64,000 bases of DNA, taken from assembly GCF_008274585.1 (NCBI RefSeq), contig NZ_VTRT01000006.1, forward strand, positions 186,001 through 250,000. Reading direction: 5' to 3'. Positions 42,076 to 50,698 of the stretch are shown one piece after another; positions within the stretch are counted from its first letter, which is position 1, and the number at the start of each line of letters is the position of its first letter. The stretch comes from Pedobacter sp. BS3 (lineage in GTDB: Bacteria > Bacteroidota > Bacteroidia > Sphingobacteriales > Sphingobacteriaceae). Both the position numbers and the translations under genes were made by a program. The notes under the pieces were generated by a model. That model made no database searches. It saw only the letters and a program-made list of their open reading frames with translations, and was not told where the DNA came from.

Positions 42076-42294
42076 TTAGTCCACGTATCGCCAGCCAATA
42101 ATATATCCCGATTGATCAGAACAGGTACCATCTTCATTAAGGTAGACCCAAAACAGGCGGGCTATCCAGTAAACGTAACACCCCGTACGGCCAATAGTGC
42201 TTTTTTCAATAATAGATATGTAGCGATCACCTTCAAAATCAATGAGATAAACGCATCTTCTTCCGGTAAGTAAACTGATAAATCGTTGTAGCAT
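42076..42294 (-). CDS. Small hypothetical protein
   Basis: This 72-residue minus-strand ORF (MLQRFISLLTGRRCVYLIDF) has a patterned, protein-like sequence: CVYLIDFEGDRYISIIEKS, CYVYWIARLFWVYLNEDG and SGYIIGWRYVD. It resembles small Bacteroidota hypothetical proteins with a VYLxDxxG...AYVYW...VxLNxDGT...SYIKxW pattern. An overlapping plus-strand frame (42064-42273) lacks such a pattern and is rejected. Cysteine content is notable (three). No function is known, and expression is unproved. Confidence 0.5.
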   Translation of the reverse strand: MLQRFISLLTGRRCVYLIDFEGDRYISIIEKSTIGRTGCYVYWIARLFWVYLNEDGTCSDQSGYIIGWRYVD

Positions 42295-42428
42295 CTGTCT
42301 GAAAAATTTGCAGTAAGTGCTGGCAAATATAAATTGATTTCAATAATATATAAAATATATAGATTATATATAATTAATATATTATATTGTAAAGTTCTGA
42401 TTATCAATAACTAAAAATCATTAAAAAT

Positions 42429-42626
42429 ATGTCTGTAGATTTTGTAACTAAAAGAGAAATACACACCGTACTGGTTTCCCACATACTAAGGCAAGCCTGG
42501 CGTATATCCGGCTATATCATTTTTTGTATAGGGGACGCATTATCGAATCCGGCTCCTACGGAAGATGTATTGCTGAATCCAAAGGAAGAGCTTACCCGCG
42601 AATATGTAAAGGGATATATCTCCTGA
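42429..42626 (+). CDS. Small hypothetical protein
   Basis: This ORF of 65 codons starts MSVDFVTKREIHTVLVSHIL and contains one amphipathic to hydrophobic stretch (AWRISGYIIFCIGDAL) and an acidic C-terminus. It is preceded by a very A/T-rich region (42340-42400) with a relative of the CTATAG motif (ATATAGATTATA near 42357). It belongs to no family I recognise. It lies between two minus-strand genes, and could be a small regulator or a spurious frame. Confidence 0.4.
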   Translation: MSVDFVTKREIHTVLVSHILRQAWRISGYIIFCIGDALSNPAPTEDVLLNPKEELTREYVKGYIS

Positions 42627-42670
42627 TATGCCCAGGGATCTATCGTATTAATCCGGCATCGATTACTTTA

Positions 42671-43888
42671 TTAGTTATCAGGATCATACAATAACCGGAT
42701 ATACCATCGTTGGGCAGGCGTAGTGGCGTCAAGTACAAAAAGCAGCAGCAATGCTGTAATTAAAAGGCTATAAGTATCCCACAAAATGCTTAAATAACCG
42801 GCAACGATGAGCAGGCGTGCAAATTCCAGGTAGTAGATCCACCGGCGTTGTTCCAGCAGTGCTCCGCAATTTATTAAGGTAATGATAATAAATAAAGCGC
42901 CAAATACTTTGTCTGGGATGCTTAGGTAGTTGTAAACTAAGGTGAAAATGAAAAGCAAAGTAACACAAACACCGATCTGGATATTGAGATAAACCCTGAA
43001 CTTCTGGCTGGTTTGATCTTTACGTTTATAGGGGAGATATTTTTTTTCAAGCTCAGGGCGGATATCCTGATCCATATCTTCCGGCCGGCCGAAAATTATT
43101 CTGAGTTTGCCGGCAAGGCCATTTACCCGGGTACAGGCTTCGGCAATTTCAAGAAAATAATGAAAATGCTGCCACATAAAGCTATAGCTGTTCAGCGGAT
43201 GGGTCAACCCGTACTTAGGTTCCTCTTCTTCTTTGGCATAAGTGCCAAACAATTTGTCCCAGAATACAAAAAGATCGCCATAATTCTTGTTCAGGTAATG
43301 CTCATTAGAGGCATGATGCACCCGGTGCAGCGAAGGCGTAATGAAAATATATTCCAGCCAGCCCAACTTACCGATCAGTTGTGTGTGGGTAAAGAAAGAA
43401 TATGCCCCATGAATAAGAAGTATGGTAATAACCAACGCAGGATGGAATCCGATAAAGGGTAGAATACACCAGAACAGGTTGCGTATAAGCGCCTGGAACG
43501 TGGTAATGCGGGCAGAGACCGTATAGTTAAATTCATCGCTTTGATGATGAACAATATGAGCGCCCCACAAGATATTAATTTCGTGTCCCAAACGATGATA
43601 CCAATACCAAACCAGGTCTGTAGCTAACAATAGCGCTATCCATACAGGCCAGGTGTTGGAAATGTTAAACAAGGCGAAATGGGTGTACACATAGTAGAAT
43701 AGTCGGTAAAAGCTTGCAGAGATGAACAGGTTCAGTAAACGTTCTGCCAGTCCGATACTGATATTAGCCACAGAGCTATCGTATTTAAAAATGTGTTTCT
43801 TTCCTTTCTGCTGTGCTGCAATAAATTCAAGAATAACAAACAGGAAGAAGGCCGGGATGCCAAATGCAAGATAATTAAGCTCGTTCAT
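42671..43888 (-). CDS. Sterol desaturase/fatty acid hydroxylase family protein
   Basis: The 405-residue membrane protein has the di-iron histidine boxes HRLGH (~102), HIVHH (~115) and HRVHH (~193), with a fourth His-containing region HFHYFLE (~240). This set defines the fatty acid hydroxylase superfamily and most resembles the alkylglycerol monooxygenase (TMEM195) layout, in which several helices follow the catalytic part. It would hydroxylate or desaturate a lipid in the inner membrane using O2. The alpha/beta hydrolase gene lies 1 nt upstream on the same strand, so the two are co-transcribed. Substrate is unknown. Confidence 0.9.
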   Translation of the reverse strand: MNELNYLAFGIPAFFLFVILEFIAAQQKGKKHIFKYDSSVANISIGLAERLLNLFISASFYRLFYYVYTHFALFNISNTWPVWIALLLATDLVWYWYHRLGHEINILWGAHIVHHQSDEFNYTVSARITTFQALIRNLFWCILPFIGFHPALVITILLIHGAYSFFTHTQLIGKLGWLEYIFITPSLHRVHHASNEHYLNKNYGDLFVFWDKLFGTYAKEEEEPKYGLTHPLNSYSFMWQHFHYFLEIAEACTRVNGLAGKLRIIFGRPEDMDQDIRPELEKKYLPYKRKDQTSQKFRVYLNIQIGVCVTLLFIFTLVYNYLSIPDKVFGALFIIITLINCGALLEQRRWIYYLEFARLLIVAGYLSILWDTYSLLITALLLLFVLDATTPAQRWYIRLLYDPDN

Positions 43889-43889
43889 G

Positions 43890-44636
43890 TTATTCCTCCA
43901 GAAATTCTTTCAGATATTGGTTAAACAATGCGGGTTGTTCCATCATGGGCACGTGGCCGCATTTATCGATGAACCGCAGGCGGGCATCGGGTAACAGCTC
44001 CTTAAATTTCAGCGCTACTTCGGGAGGTGTGATGTTATCCTGTAAACCCCAGATCAGTAAAACCGGTACTTTAATGCGACCCAGGCAGTTGCTTAGATTT
44101 TGCTTCTGGGCAGCCCTGGCCAATGTAATAATTGATAATACATTGCCGGTATCCTGAACGGTATCATACACTTCATTGACCAGTGTTTCGGTTACCACAT
44201 CTTTCTGGTAAAAGGTATAACTCACTTTTTCGCGGATGTAAGCAAAGTCCTTGACCCGCGGAAAGGTCCGGTTAAATGAATTTTCATACAACCCCGAGCT
44301 GCCGGTAAGTACCAGCTTGCTTACTTTATGAGGATATTTTAACGTATATAATAAGGCAATATGACCGCCGATAGAGTTTCCCACCAGCACTACTTTTTTT
44401 AGCTTATTATTTTCAATATACCTATCCAGGTAATGGGCCAGGTGATCCAGGCGGCGCTCGGTAAGCGAAAATTCATATAGCGGTAATTTGGGTATCTGTA
44501 CCGTATGCCCGGATGAAAATTCATCGCTAACCTGCTGCCAGTTACTCAGGTTTCCAAACAGGTCATGTAATAAAACAAGATGCTGTCTGTCAGTTTGTTG
44601 TGGAGGTGCGGTTACACTGCTCTGTATATTAATCAT
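43890..44636 (-). CDS. Alpha/beta hydrolase
   Basis: The 248-residue soluble enzyme has the oxyanion segment LLHDLFGNLSNWQQ (~22-35), the nucleophile elbow VGNSIGGH (Ser ~93), the acid region WGLQDNITPP and the final catalytic His in CGHVPMMEQP. It has no signal peptide. Being first in a pair with the fatty acid hydroxylase gene (1-nt gap), it may act on the same lipid, for example as an esterase. It is divergent from the redoxin-like gene and shares with it an A/T-rich intergenic region containing the CTATAG motif. Confidence 0.9.
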   Translation of the reverse strand: MINIQSSVTAPPQQTDRQHLVLLHDLFGNLSNWQQVSDEFSSGHTVQIPKLPLYEFSLTERRLDHLAHYLDRYIENNKLKKVVLVGNSIGGHIALLYTLKYPHKVSKLVLTGSSGLYENSFNRTFPRVKDFAYIREKVSYTFYQKDVVTETLVNEVYDTVQDTGNVLSIITLARAAQKQNLSNCLGRIKVPVLLIWGLQDNITPPEVALKFKELLPDARLRFIDKCGHVPMMEQPALFNQYLKEFLEE

Positions 44637-44696
44637 GGTATTTAACAGTTATTGATGCGGACAAATATAGAAAAAAATAAAAAAATAATATTTACT

Positions 44697-44727
44697 CTAT
44701 AGTTTTTATAGATTATTTATATATTTG
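44697..44727 (+). promoter_or_regulatory. Promoter with overlapping CTATAG operator-like motif
   Basis: A perfect -7 box TATATTTG lies at 44720-44727. The -33 region is covered by CTATAGTTTTTATAGATTAT (from 44697), nearly identical to 41827-41846. Such overlap suggests a repressor or activator site. The downstream redoxin gene starts at 44866, so the leader is about 130 nt. It contains a 22-codon ORF (44732-44800) ending in Arg-Cys-stop that could be a leader peptide. Confidence 0.45.
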
Positions 44728-44865
44728 TGGCATGATTAACAAGAAGCATATAAGCGAACGCGGCTTTTACAAAGTAATGTATGGATTATACCGGTGTTGA
44801 TTGTTTAGGATTTAGAAGTAAAAGGACGATCAAAATTTAGTTATAATAATTAAAGAAAATACAAC

Positions 44866-45468
44866 ATGTTATCATTCATTCATAAATTCACAGATTATAT
44901 TTTTTCTGATATTACAGACACCCGCATTTACGAAGAAGTAAAAAGAATAGAGCCGGTACGTGCGGGCGAGTTTATTCCCGACTTTAATTTACAACGCGAA
45001 AAAGGAAAATGGGAGGCAACGCAGTTTCGCAGCCATAATGGTTTTATTACCCTGAAGAATTTGCTGAACAAACCGCTGGTAGTGGTATTCTATTCGGCTT
45101 ATTGGAATAAATATGGTAATGAGCTTTTGAAAACTATCAGCTCTTTACAGGATAATATTAAACTTTTTGGCGGTAACCTCTTAATTGTAAGCGCTGAAAA
45201 TATAAAATATACCGACCGGTTTAACGGTCTGAATGTATATTATGACGAGAATAATGCCTTGGCCGGAAAATTCGGTCTTTATACAGAGGATGATCCTATC
45301 TGGAATCGTTTTTCAGGTATTGATGTAAATATTCCGTTGTTATCGGTGTATGTTATCGCACCATCGCGGCAGGTAGTATATGATTATGTAGAAGGTGCGT
45401 CCGATGATTTTTCATCAACTGATCTGCTGACAGCGGTGCACGGAGCCAGCTTGTACAATAGATCATAA
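44866..45468 (+). CDS. Redoxin-like (thioredoxin-fold) protein without active-site cysteines
   Basis: The 200-residue protein follows the AhpC/TSA-redoxin layout: PVRAGEFIPDFNLQREKG, then NKPLVVVFYSAYWNKYGNELLKTIS, then the beta strand NLLIVSAEN, and the cis-proline-region IPLLSVYVIAPSRQVVY. Where the family has a catalytic Cys after the first strand (for example FxxxWCxxC), this protein reads SAYWNKYGN. No cysteine exists in the whole sequence, so a redox role by this site is ruled out. It may be a binding protein or a structural paralogue. It is followed by a terminator at 45678 after a repeat. Confidence 0.75.
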   Translation: MLSFIHKFTDYIFSDITDTRIYEEVKRIEPVRAGEFIPDFNLQREKGKWEATQFRSHNGFITLKNLLNKPLVVVFYSAYWNKYGNELLKTISSLQDNIKLFGGNLLIVSAENIKYTDRFNGLNVYYDENNALAGKFGLYTEDDPIWNRFSGIDVNIPLLSVYVIAPSRQVVYDYVEGASDDFSSTDLLTAVHGASLYNRS

Positions 45469-45677
45469 ACGATATGAGAGTGTTTTAAAGCCAATTATGG
45501 TCATCCTGAGCTTGTCGAAGGATTGGTTCCATTATGACTACAGACGTTTCTCGGGGATTTGGAGTTGCGTGACTGTTGATTAATGGTTTTGTTGATACAC
45601 CTCAATGACATTACTTAAAAATTCCTTCTCATCAAAGCAGTCATGTGCTTTTTCAGGTTTATAATTGGTTAGTTTGA

Positions 45678-45703
45678 AAAGAGCCCGCCCACCGGGCTCT
45701 TTC
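45678..45703. terminator. Terminator between redoxin-like gene and ettA
   Basis: AAAGAGCCCG (45678-45687) pairs with CGGGCTCTTT (45693-45702) around a five-base loop. It can act for the plus-strand redoxin gene and also for minus-strand ettA, which ends at 45988. Confidence 0.75.
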
Positions 45704-45812
45704 TAATTTATTAACCTGCGTCTGGCTTAAGCTCCAGCCGGGCAATTGAGTGATTAGATCAACTTAAGCCATATAATGATGGAAACAGTTTTAAAACTTT
45801 TTATTGCGTTTA

Positions 45813-45858
45813 CGGCGTTACAAACGCCGGGTATTTATGCACTCGTTTTGCAAACGAG
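45813..45858. repeat. REP-like double hairpin
   Basis: Two perfect 7-bp hairpins with 3-nt loops lie 12 nt apart: CGGCGTT-ACA-AACGCCG (45813-45829) and CTCGTTT-TGC-AAACGAG (45842-45858). The arrangement of two short hairpins resembles the repeat pairs moved by REP-associated tyrosine transposases. No such transposase gene is in the window. Confidence 0.65.
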
Positions 45859-45987
45859 CGCAAGCTGGAAGCCCACCCCGGCCCTCCCAAAGGGAGGGAG
45901 TTGAATTATGCCAACTTTTACTTTTCACTTTCGGTCTTTCCTGACTATCCGCTATGAACCATGAACTATAAGCCGCATGCCAGCCTT

Positions 45988-47667
45988 TTACACTAACTTC
46001 TTATACCGTATCCTGTGCGGCGTAATATCGCCTACACGTTTCTTATGATTTTCTTCGTATTCAGAATAATTGCCTTCGAAGAAGTAAACCTGTGAATCGC
46101 CTTCAAAGGCAAGAATATGTGTACAGATGCGGTCGAGAAACCAACGGTCGTGGGAAATGATAACGGCGCAACCGCCAAAATTCTCCAAACCTTCTTCCAG
46201 GGCCCGCAGTGTATTCACGTCAATATCATTGGTCGGCTCATCCAGCAGCAACACGTTAGAGCTTTTCTTTAAGGTGATGGCAAGGTGCACACGGTTACGT
46301 TCTCCGCCCGATAAAACACCAACCTTTTTCTGCTGATCAGCGCCATTAAAATTAAACTTAGAAACATAAGCCCGCGAATTTACCGGCCGGTTTCCCAGCA
46401 GGATATTTTCCTGGCCGCCGGTAATATTTTCCCAAACAGACTTTTCAGGATCCAGATCATCATGCAGCTGATCCACGTAACCCAATGCAACGGTTTCGCC
46501 TACGCGGAAACTACCGGCATCCGGTTTTTCCTGTCCGGTAATTAAACGGAACAAGGTAGTTTTACCCGCACCATTAGGGCCAATAATACCTACAATTCCG
46601 GCGGGAGGTAAGGAGAAGCTCAAGTTTTCAAACAGCACCTTATCGCCATAAGCCTTGGTGACGTTTTGGGCTTCGATCACAATATTGCCCAGCCTTGGCC
46701 CCGGTGGAATGAATAATTCCAGTTTTTCTTCGCGTTCACGGGTTTCTTCCGAAGCCAGTTTCTCGTAGTTGGACAAACGTGCCTTTGATTTGGCATGGCG
46801 GGCTTTAGGAGCCATGCGTACCCATTCCAGTTCCCGTTCCAATGTTTTCTGGCGTTTGCTTTCGGTTTTCTCCTCCTGGGCCAAACGTTTTGCTTTTTGG
46901 TCTAACCATGATGAGTAGTTGCCTTTCCACGGAATACCTTCGCCACGGTCGAGCTCCAGGATCCATCCGGCAACGTTATCCAGGAAATAGCGGTCGTGGG
47001 TTACGGCAATAACGGTTCCTTTATATTGCTTTAAATGCTGTTCCAGCCAGTCAATGCTCTCGGCATCCAGGTGGTTGGTAGGCTCATCCAGTAAAAGCAC
47101 ATCGGGCTCGCTCAAAAGCAAACGACACAATGCCACCCGCCGGCGTTCGCCTCCTGACAAAGTGGCAATCTTTGTATCGGCATCCGGGCAACGTAAGGCA
47201 TCCATTGCCCGTTCTAAGCGGCTATCCAGTTCCCAGGCATTGGTCGCATCAATTTTATCCTGCAATTCGCCTTGCCTTGCCAGTAATTTGTCCATCTCAT
47301 CCGGATTCTCATAAACTTCGGGCAGGCCAAATTTTTCGTTTATTTCCTCATATTCTTTCAGAACGGCGGTGATCTCAGAAACGCCCTCCTCAACAACTTC
47401 CTTAACGGTTTTTGCCGGGTCAAGTTCAGGCTCCTGGGCCAGATAACCCACCGTATAACCCGGCGAGAATACCACTTCGCCCTGGTATGATTTATCTAAA
47501 CCGGCTATAATTTTAAGTAAAGAAGATTTACCGGAGCCGTTGAGACCGATAACGCCGATCTTTGCTCCGTAGAAAAAGGAAAGATAGATGTTTTTAAGAA
47601 CGTGTTTCTGCGGCGGGTAAATTTTGTTTACACCAGCCATAGAGAATATGATTTTTTCGTCTGACAT
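45988..47667 (-). CDS. ettA: Energy-dependent translational throttle protein EttA (ABC-F)
   Basis: The 559-residue protein has two ABC ATPase domains: Walker A GLNGSGKSS (~41) and GPNGAGKTT (~360), signatures LSGGERRRVALCRLLL and LSGGERNRVHLAITL, and Walker B VLLLDEPTNHLDAES and VLLLDEPTNDIDVNT. NDIDVNT in the second site, the arm region and the linker RMAPKARHAKSKARLSNYE are those of EttA, which binds the ribosomal E site and gates elongation by ATP/ADP ratio. Length is normal (about 555). It is divergent from clpC. Confidence 0.95.
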   Translation of the reverse strand: MSDEKIIFSMAGVNKIYPPQKHVLKNIYLSFFYGAKIGVIGLNGSGKSSLLKIIAGLDKSYQGEVVFSPGYTVGYLAQEPELDPAKTVKEVVEEGVSEITAVLKEYEEINEKFGLPEVYENPDEMDKLLARQGELQDKIDATNAWELDSRLERAMDALRCPDADTKIATLSGGERRRVALCRLLLSEPDVLLLDEPTNHLDAESIDWLEQHLKQYKGTVIAVTHDRYFLDNVAGWILELDRGEGIPWKGNYSSWLDQKAKRLAQEEKTESKRQKTLERELEWVRMAPKARHAKSKARLSNYEKLASEETREREEKLELFIPPGPRLGNIVIEAQNVTKAYGDKVLFENLSFSLPPAGIVGIIGPNGAGKTTLFRLITGQEKPDAGSFRVGETVALGYVDQLHDDLDPEKSVWENITGGQENILLGNRPVNSRAYVSKFNFNGADQQKKVGVLSGGERNRVHLAITLKKSSNVLLLDEPTNDIDVNTLRALEEGLENFGGCAVIISHDRWFLDRICTHILAFEGDSQVYFFEGNYSEYEENHKKRVGDITPHRIRYKKLV

Positions 47668-47861
47668 GTTTTCAAAAAAAATAAGGTAACAAATATCGCT
47701 ATTTTGGTCAATTTGCCGTAAATTTTCTTATCTTCATGGTGGCAAAAGTATTTTCAACCGAAATGGCGTAATTGTTGATAACTTGTTACAAACAACGCTC
47801 TTTTTTTGAGGAAACAAATTGATACTTTAGGGCGTTCAAGACGTAGAAGAAAGGTTTATAA

Positions 47862-50396
47862 ATGGAAGCAAAATTTTCACCCCGCGTTAAAGACGTGATC
47901 TCATACAGCCGAGAGGAAGCGCTGCGCCTTGGTCATGACTATATTGGCACAGAGCATTTGCTGCTGGGATTGATACGTGAGGGCGATGGCATGGCTATCA
48001 AAATTTTAAAAGCATTGGACGTTGACACAGCCAAACTGCGCCGTGCTGTAGAAGATGCCGTAAGAGGAACTTCGGGCACCACAGCCAATCTGGGCAATAT
48101 TCCATTAACTAAACAGGCAGAAAAAGTTCTTAAAATAACTTATCTGGAAGCTAAAATATTTAAAAGCGATGTAATAGGTACAGAGCACCTGCTGTTATCT
48201 ATCTTACGGGATGACGATAACATTGCATCGCAGATACTGCTCCAGTTTAATGTGAATTACGATATTTTTAAAGCCGAAGTAGAGCAGAATCGTGACGGTT
48301 TCAGGGATGAAGCTACCGGTTCTACAGCCGGCGATGACGATTTCCGTGAAGAAGAATCGTTCAGTCAGCCTAAAAAGGTTTCTGATATCAAATCAAAAAC
48401 ACCGGTGCTGGATAACTTCGGACGCGACTTAACCAAAGCCGCTGAAGAAGGACGCTTAGACCCGATCGTTGGTCGTGAAAAGGAAATAGAACGTGTTTCG
48501 CAGATCCTGTCACGCCGTAAAAAGAATAACCCGATATTGATTGGCGAGCCCGGTGTAGGTAAATCGGCTATAGCCGAAGGATTGGCCTTGCGCATTGTAC
48601 AGCGCAAAGTTTCGCGGGTGCTGTTCAACAAGCGGGTGGTTACGCTGGATCTGGCTTCGCTGGTTGCCGGGACAAAATACCGGGGACAGTTCGAGGAGCG
48701 TATGAAAGCCGTAATGAACGAGCTTGAAAAGTCGCCCGATGTGATATTGTTTATCGACGAAATTCACACCATAGTTGGTGCAGGCGGCGCTTCCGGTTCA
48801 CTGGATGCATCGAATATGTTCAAACCTGCGCTGGCAAGAGGCGAAATTCAATGCATTGGCGCTACAACCTTAGATGAATATCGTCAGTATATTGAAAAAG
48901 ACGGTGCATTAGATCGCCGTTTCCAGAAGGTGATGGTAGAGCCGGCTACACCGGATGAGACCATTGAAATTCTTAATCGTATCAAAGAAAAATACGAAGA
49001 GCACCATGGTGTAACCTATACTGAAGAGGCTATTAACGCCTGTGTCAGCCTTACTGCACGGTATATTACAGACCGGTTTTTACCGGATAAGGCCATCGAC
49101 GCTTTGGACGAGGCCGGTTCCCGTGTGCACCTGACCAATATTCATGTTCCGCAGAACATTATTGATATTGAGCAGAAGATCGAGGAGATCAAGGTAGAGA
49201 AAAACAAGGTTGTTCGTAGCCAGAAGTACGAGGAAGCGGCCAAGCTTCGTGATACCGAAAAGCACCTGCTGGAAGAGCTTGACCGTGCAAAAGCAGAATG
49301 GGAGGCCGAAACCAGAACCAGGCGTTATACCGTAACCGAAGATAACGTAGCCGAAGTGGTTTCTATGATGACCGGTATTCCGGTGCAGCGTGTGGGTCAG
49401 ACCGACAGTCAGAAGCTGCTGGCTATGAACGAAACCATACAAAGCAAGATCATAGGTCAGGACGAAGCGGTGAAAAAGCTTACCAAAGCCATTCAGCGTA
49501 CACGTGCCGGATTAAAAGATCCCAAAAAGCCAATCGGTTCATTTATTTTCCTCGGCCCGACCGGTGTTGGTAAGACCGAGCTTGCCAAAGAGCTTGCCCG
49601 CTTTATGTTCGATAGCGAAGACGCCCTGATACAAATTGATATGAGCGAATACATGGAGAAATTTGCCGTATCAAGACTGGTTGGTGCGCCTCCCGGATAC
49701 GTAGGTTACGAAGAAGGCGGACAGTTAACTGAAAAAGTGCGTCGTAAACCGTATTCGGTAGTGCTACTGGACGAAATTGAGAAAGCTCACCCGGATGTGT
49801 TCAACATCCTGTTGCAGGTGCTTGACGAAGGCCAGTTAACTGATAGTTTAGGACGCAAGGTTGATTTCAGGAATACCATTGTGATCATGACATCCAATAT
49901 CGGGGCACGGCAGCTAAAAGATTTTGGCCAGGGCGTAGGTTTTACTACATCAGCAAAAGCGTTGCAAGCTGAAACCCATTCACGCAGTGTGATTGAGAAC
50001 GCCTTAAAACGGGCTTTTGCTCCCGAATTCCTGAACCGTATTGATGACGTGATCGTGTTCAACTCGCTGAGCAAAGAAGATATCTTTAAAATTATCGATA
50101 TTGAGCTGCAGGCGCTGTTTGGCCGGGTACATGGCTTAGGATACGATGTAGTGCTTACCGATGCTGCCAAAGAATTCATAGCCGACAAAGGTTACGATTC
50201 AAACTTTGGCGCACGACCGCTGAAACGAGCCATCCAGAAATACCTGGAAGACCCGATTGCCGAAGAAATATTAAAAGGCGATCTGGCCGAAGGCGACATA
50301 ATGGAAGTGGATTACAACAAGGAAAAGGATGAGATCCAGATTTCAGGAAAAGCCAAAGGCAAAAAGAAACGTGAAGAGAAAAAAGAGGACAGCTAA
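47862..50396 (+). CDS. clpC: ATP-dependent Clp protease ATP-binding subunit ClpC
   Basis: The 844-residue AAA+ unfoldase delivers proteins to ClpP. It has the N-terminal Clp_N repeats (MEAKFSPRVKDVISYSREEA; LGHDYIGTEHLLLGL and IGTEHLLLSIL), the first ATPase with GEPGVGKS (~227) and VILFIDEIHTIVGAGG, a UVR-like coiled-coil (SQKYEEAAKLRDTEKHL, ~446) that defines ClpC, and the second ATPase with GPTGVGKT (~568) and VVLLDEIEKAHPDVFN. The ClpP-contact IGF-type loop region is covered by VGFTTSAKA-like sequence but not identified with certainty. It has a strong terminator that contains its stop codon. Confidence 0.96.
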   Translation: MEAKFSPRVKDVISYSREEALRLGHDYIGTEHLLLGLIREGDGMAIKILKALDVDTAKLRRAVEDAVRGTSGTTANLGNIPLTKQAEKVLKITYLEAKIFKSDVIGTEHLLLSILRDDDNIASQILLQFNVNYDIFKAEVEQNRDGFRDEATGSTAGDDDFREEESFSQPKKVSDIKSKTPVLDNFGRDLTKAAEEGRLDPIVGREKEIERVSQILSRRKKNNPILIGEPGVGKSAIAEGLALRIVQRKVSRVLFNKRVVTLDLASLVAGTKYRGQFEERMKAVMNELEKSPDVILFIDEIHTIVGAGGASGSLDASNMFKPALARGEIQCIGATTLDEYRQYIEKDGALDRRFQKVMVEPATPDETIEILNRIKEKYEEHHGVTYTEEAINACVSLTARYITDRFLPDKAIDALDEAGSRVHLTNIHVPQNIIDIEQKIEEIKVEKNKVVRSQKYEEAAKLRDTEKHLLEELDRAKAEWEAETRTRRYTVTEDNVAEVVSMMTGIPVQRVGQTDSQKLLAMNETIQSKIIGQDEAVKKLTKAIQRTRAGLKDPKKPIGSFIFLGPTGVGKTELAKELARFMFDSEDALIQIDMSEYMEKFAVSRLVGAPPGYVGYEEGGQLTEKVRRKPYSVVLLDEIEKAHPDVFNILLQVLDEGQLTDSLGRKVDFRNTIVIMTSNIGARQLKDFGQGVGFTTSAKALQAETHSRSVIENALKRAFAPEFLNRIDDVIVFNSLSKEDIFKIIDIELQALFGRVHGLGYDVVLTDAAKEFIADKGYDSNFGARPLKRAIQKYLEDPIAEEILKGDLAEGDIMEVDYNKEKDEIQISGKAKGKKKREEKKEDS

Positions 50397-50426
50397 TTCA
50401 GCCTTTGGCTGAATTAGCTGTTATTT
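50391..50426 (+). terminator. Terminator overlapping clpC stop
   Basis: AGCTAATTCAGCC (50391-50403) and GGCTGAATTAGCT (50407-50419) are perfect complements around TTT, followed by GTTATTTT. The clpC stop (TAA 50394-50396) lies in the left arm. A TTG start in the loop (50405) for the next gene is therefore unlikely. Confidence 0.85.
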
Positions 50427-50452
50427 TGGATACAGAACTAAACGAGGATATT

Positions 50453-50698
50453 ATGGCGCAGGTAACAGGCATAAGAACGGAATTGCATGCAAACGGAAGT
50501 GTTAAGGCGTACATCATTGACGCTAAAAAATATGGTGAGCAGCTAAAACCGTTTTTTGATGAGATTGGCTATACCGGCCAGAATGAAGCGGTGATTGATG
50601 AAATTTTAGCTAAACAGACTTTTGTTTCCGTTGAAGAATCAAAGCAACTCACTAAAAGACTACTTCGCGAAAAGTGCAGGAAAGAAGGGTTAATTTAA
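50453..50698 (+). CDS. Probable antitoxin
   Basis: ATG 50453 (MAQVTGIRTELHANGSVKAY) gives 81 residues; the in-frame TTG at 50405 lies in the clpC terminator loop and is rejected. The body is an acidic-basic mix with AYIIDAKKYGEQLKPFFDEI and a C-terminal helical segment VSVEESKQLTKRLLREKCRK. No domain is recognised. It overlaps the next gene by 25 nt (50674-50698), and that gene looks like a RelE/ParE toxin. The antitoxin role is inferred from order and overlap. Confidence 0.65.
   Translation: MAQVTGIRTELHANGSVKAYIIDAKKYGEQLKPFFDEIGYTGQNEAVIDEILAKQTFVSVEESKQLTKRLLREKCRKEGLI

Larger units (their letters stand above)
45469..45987. other. Intergenic region with three repeat types
   Basis: No gene is supported. 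It contains the second copy of the GTCATCCTGAGCTTGTCGAA repeat (from 45500), a terminator (45678-45703), a double hairpin (45813-45858), a CCCACCCCGGCCCTCCC...GGGAGGG hairpin (~45872-45900) and a stretch of CTATGAACCATGAACTATAA words (45952-45971). The genes on either side are convergent. Confidence 0.6.

Noticed and set aside
42064-42273. Plus-strand ORF of 69 codons
   Set aside because: It lies opposite the better-patterned minus-strand ORF 42076-42294 and has no protein-like block structure.
44732-44800. 22-codon ORF before the redoxin-like gene as a real gene
   Set aside because: Its ATG coincides with the predicted transcription start and no family match is recognised; it is kept only as a possible leader peptide.
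50405-50452. N-terminal extension of the antitoxin from TTG 50405
   Set aside because: The TTG is in the loop of the perfect clpC terminator; ATG 50453 is a better start.
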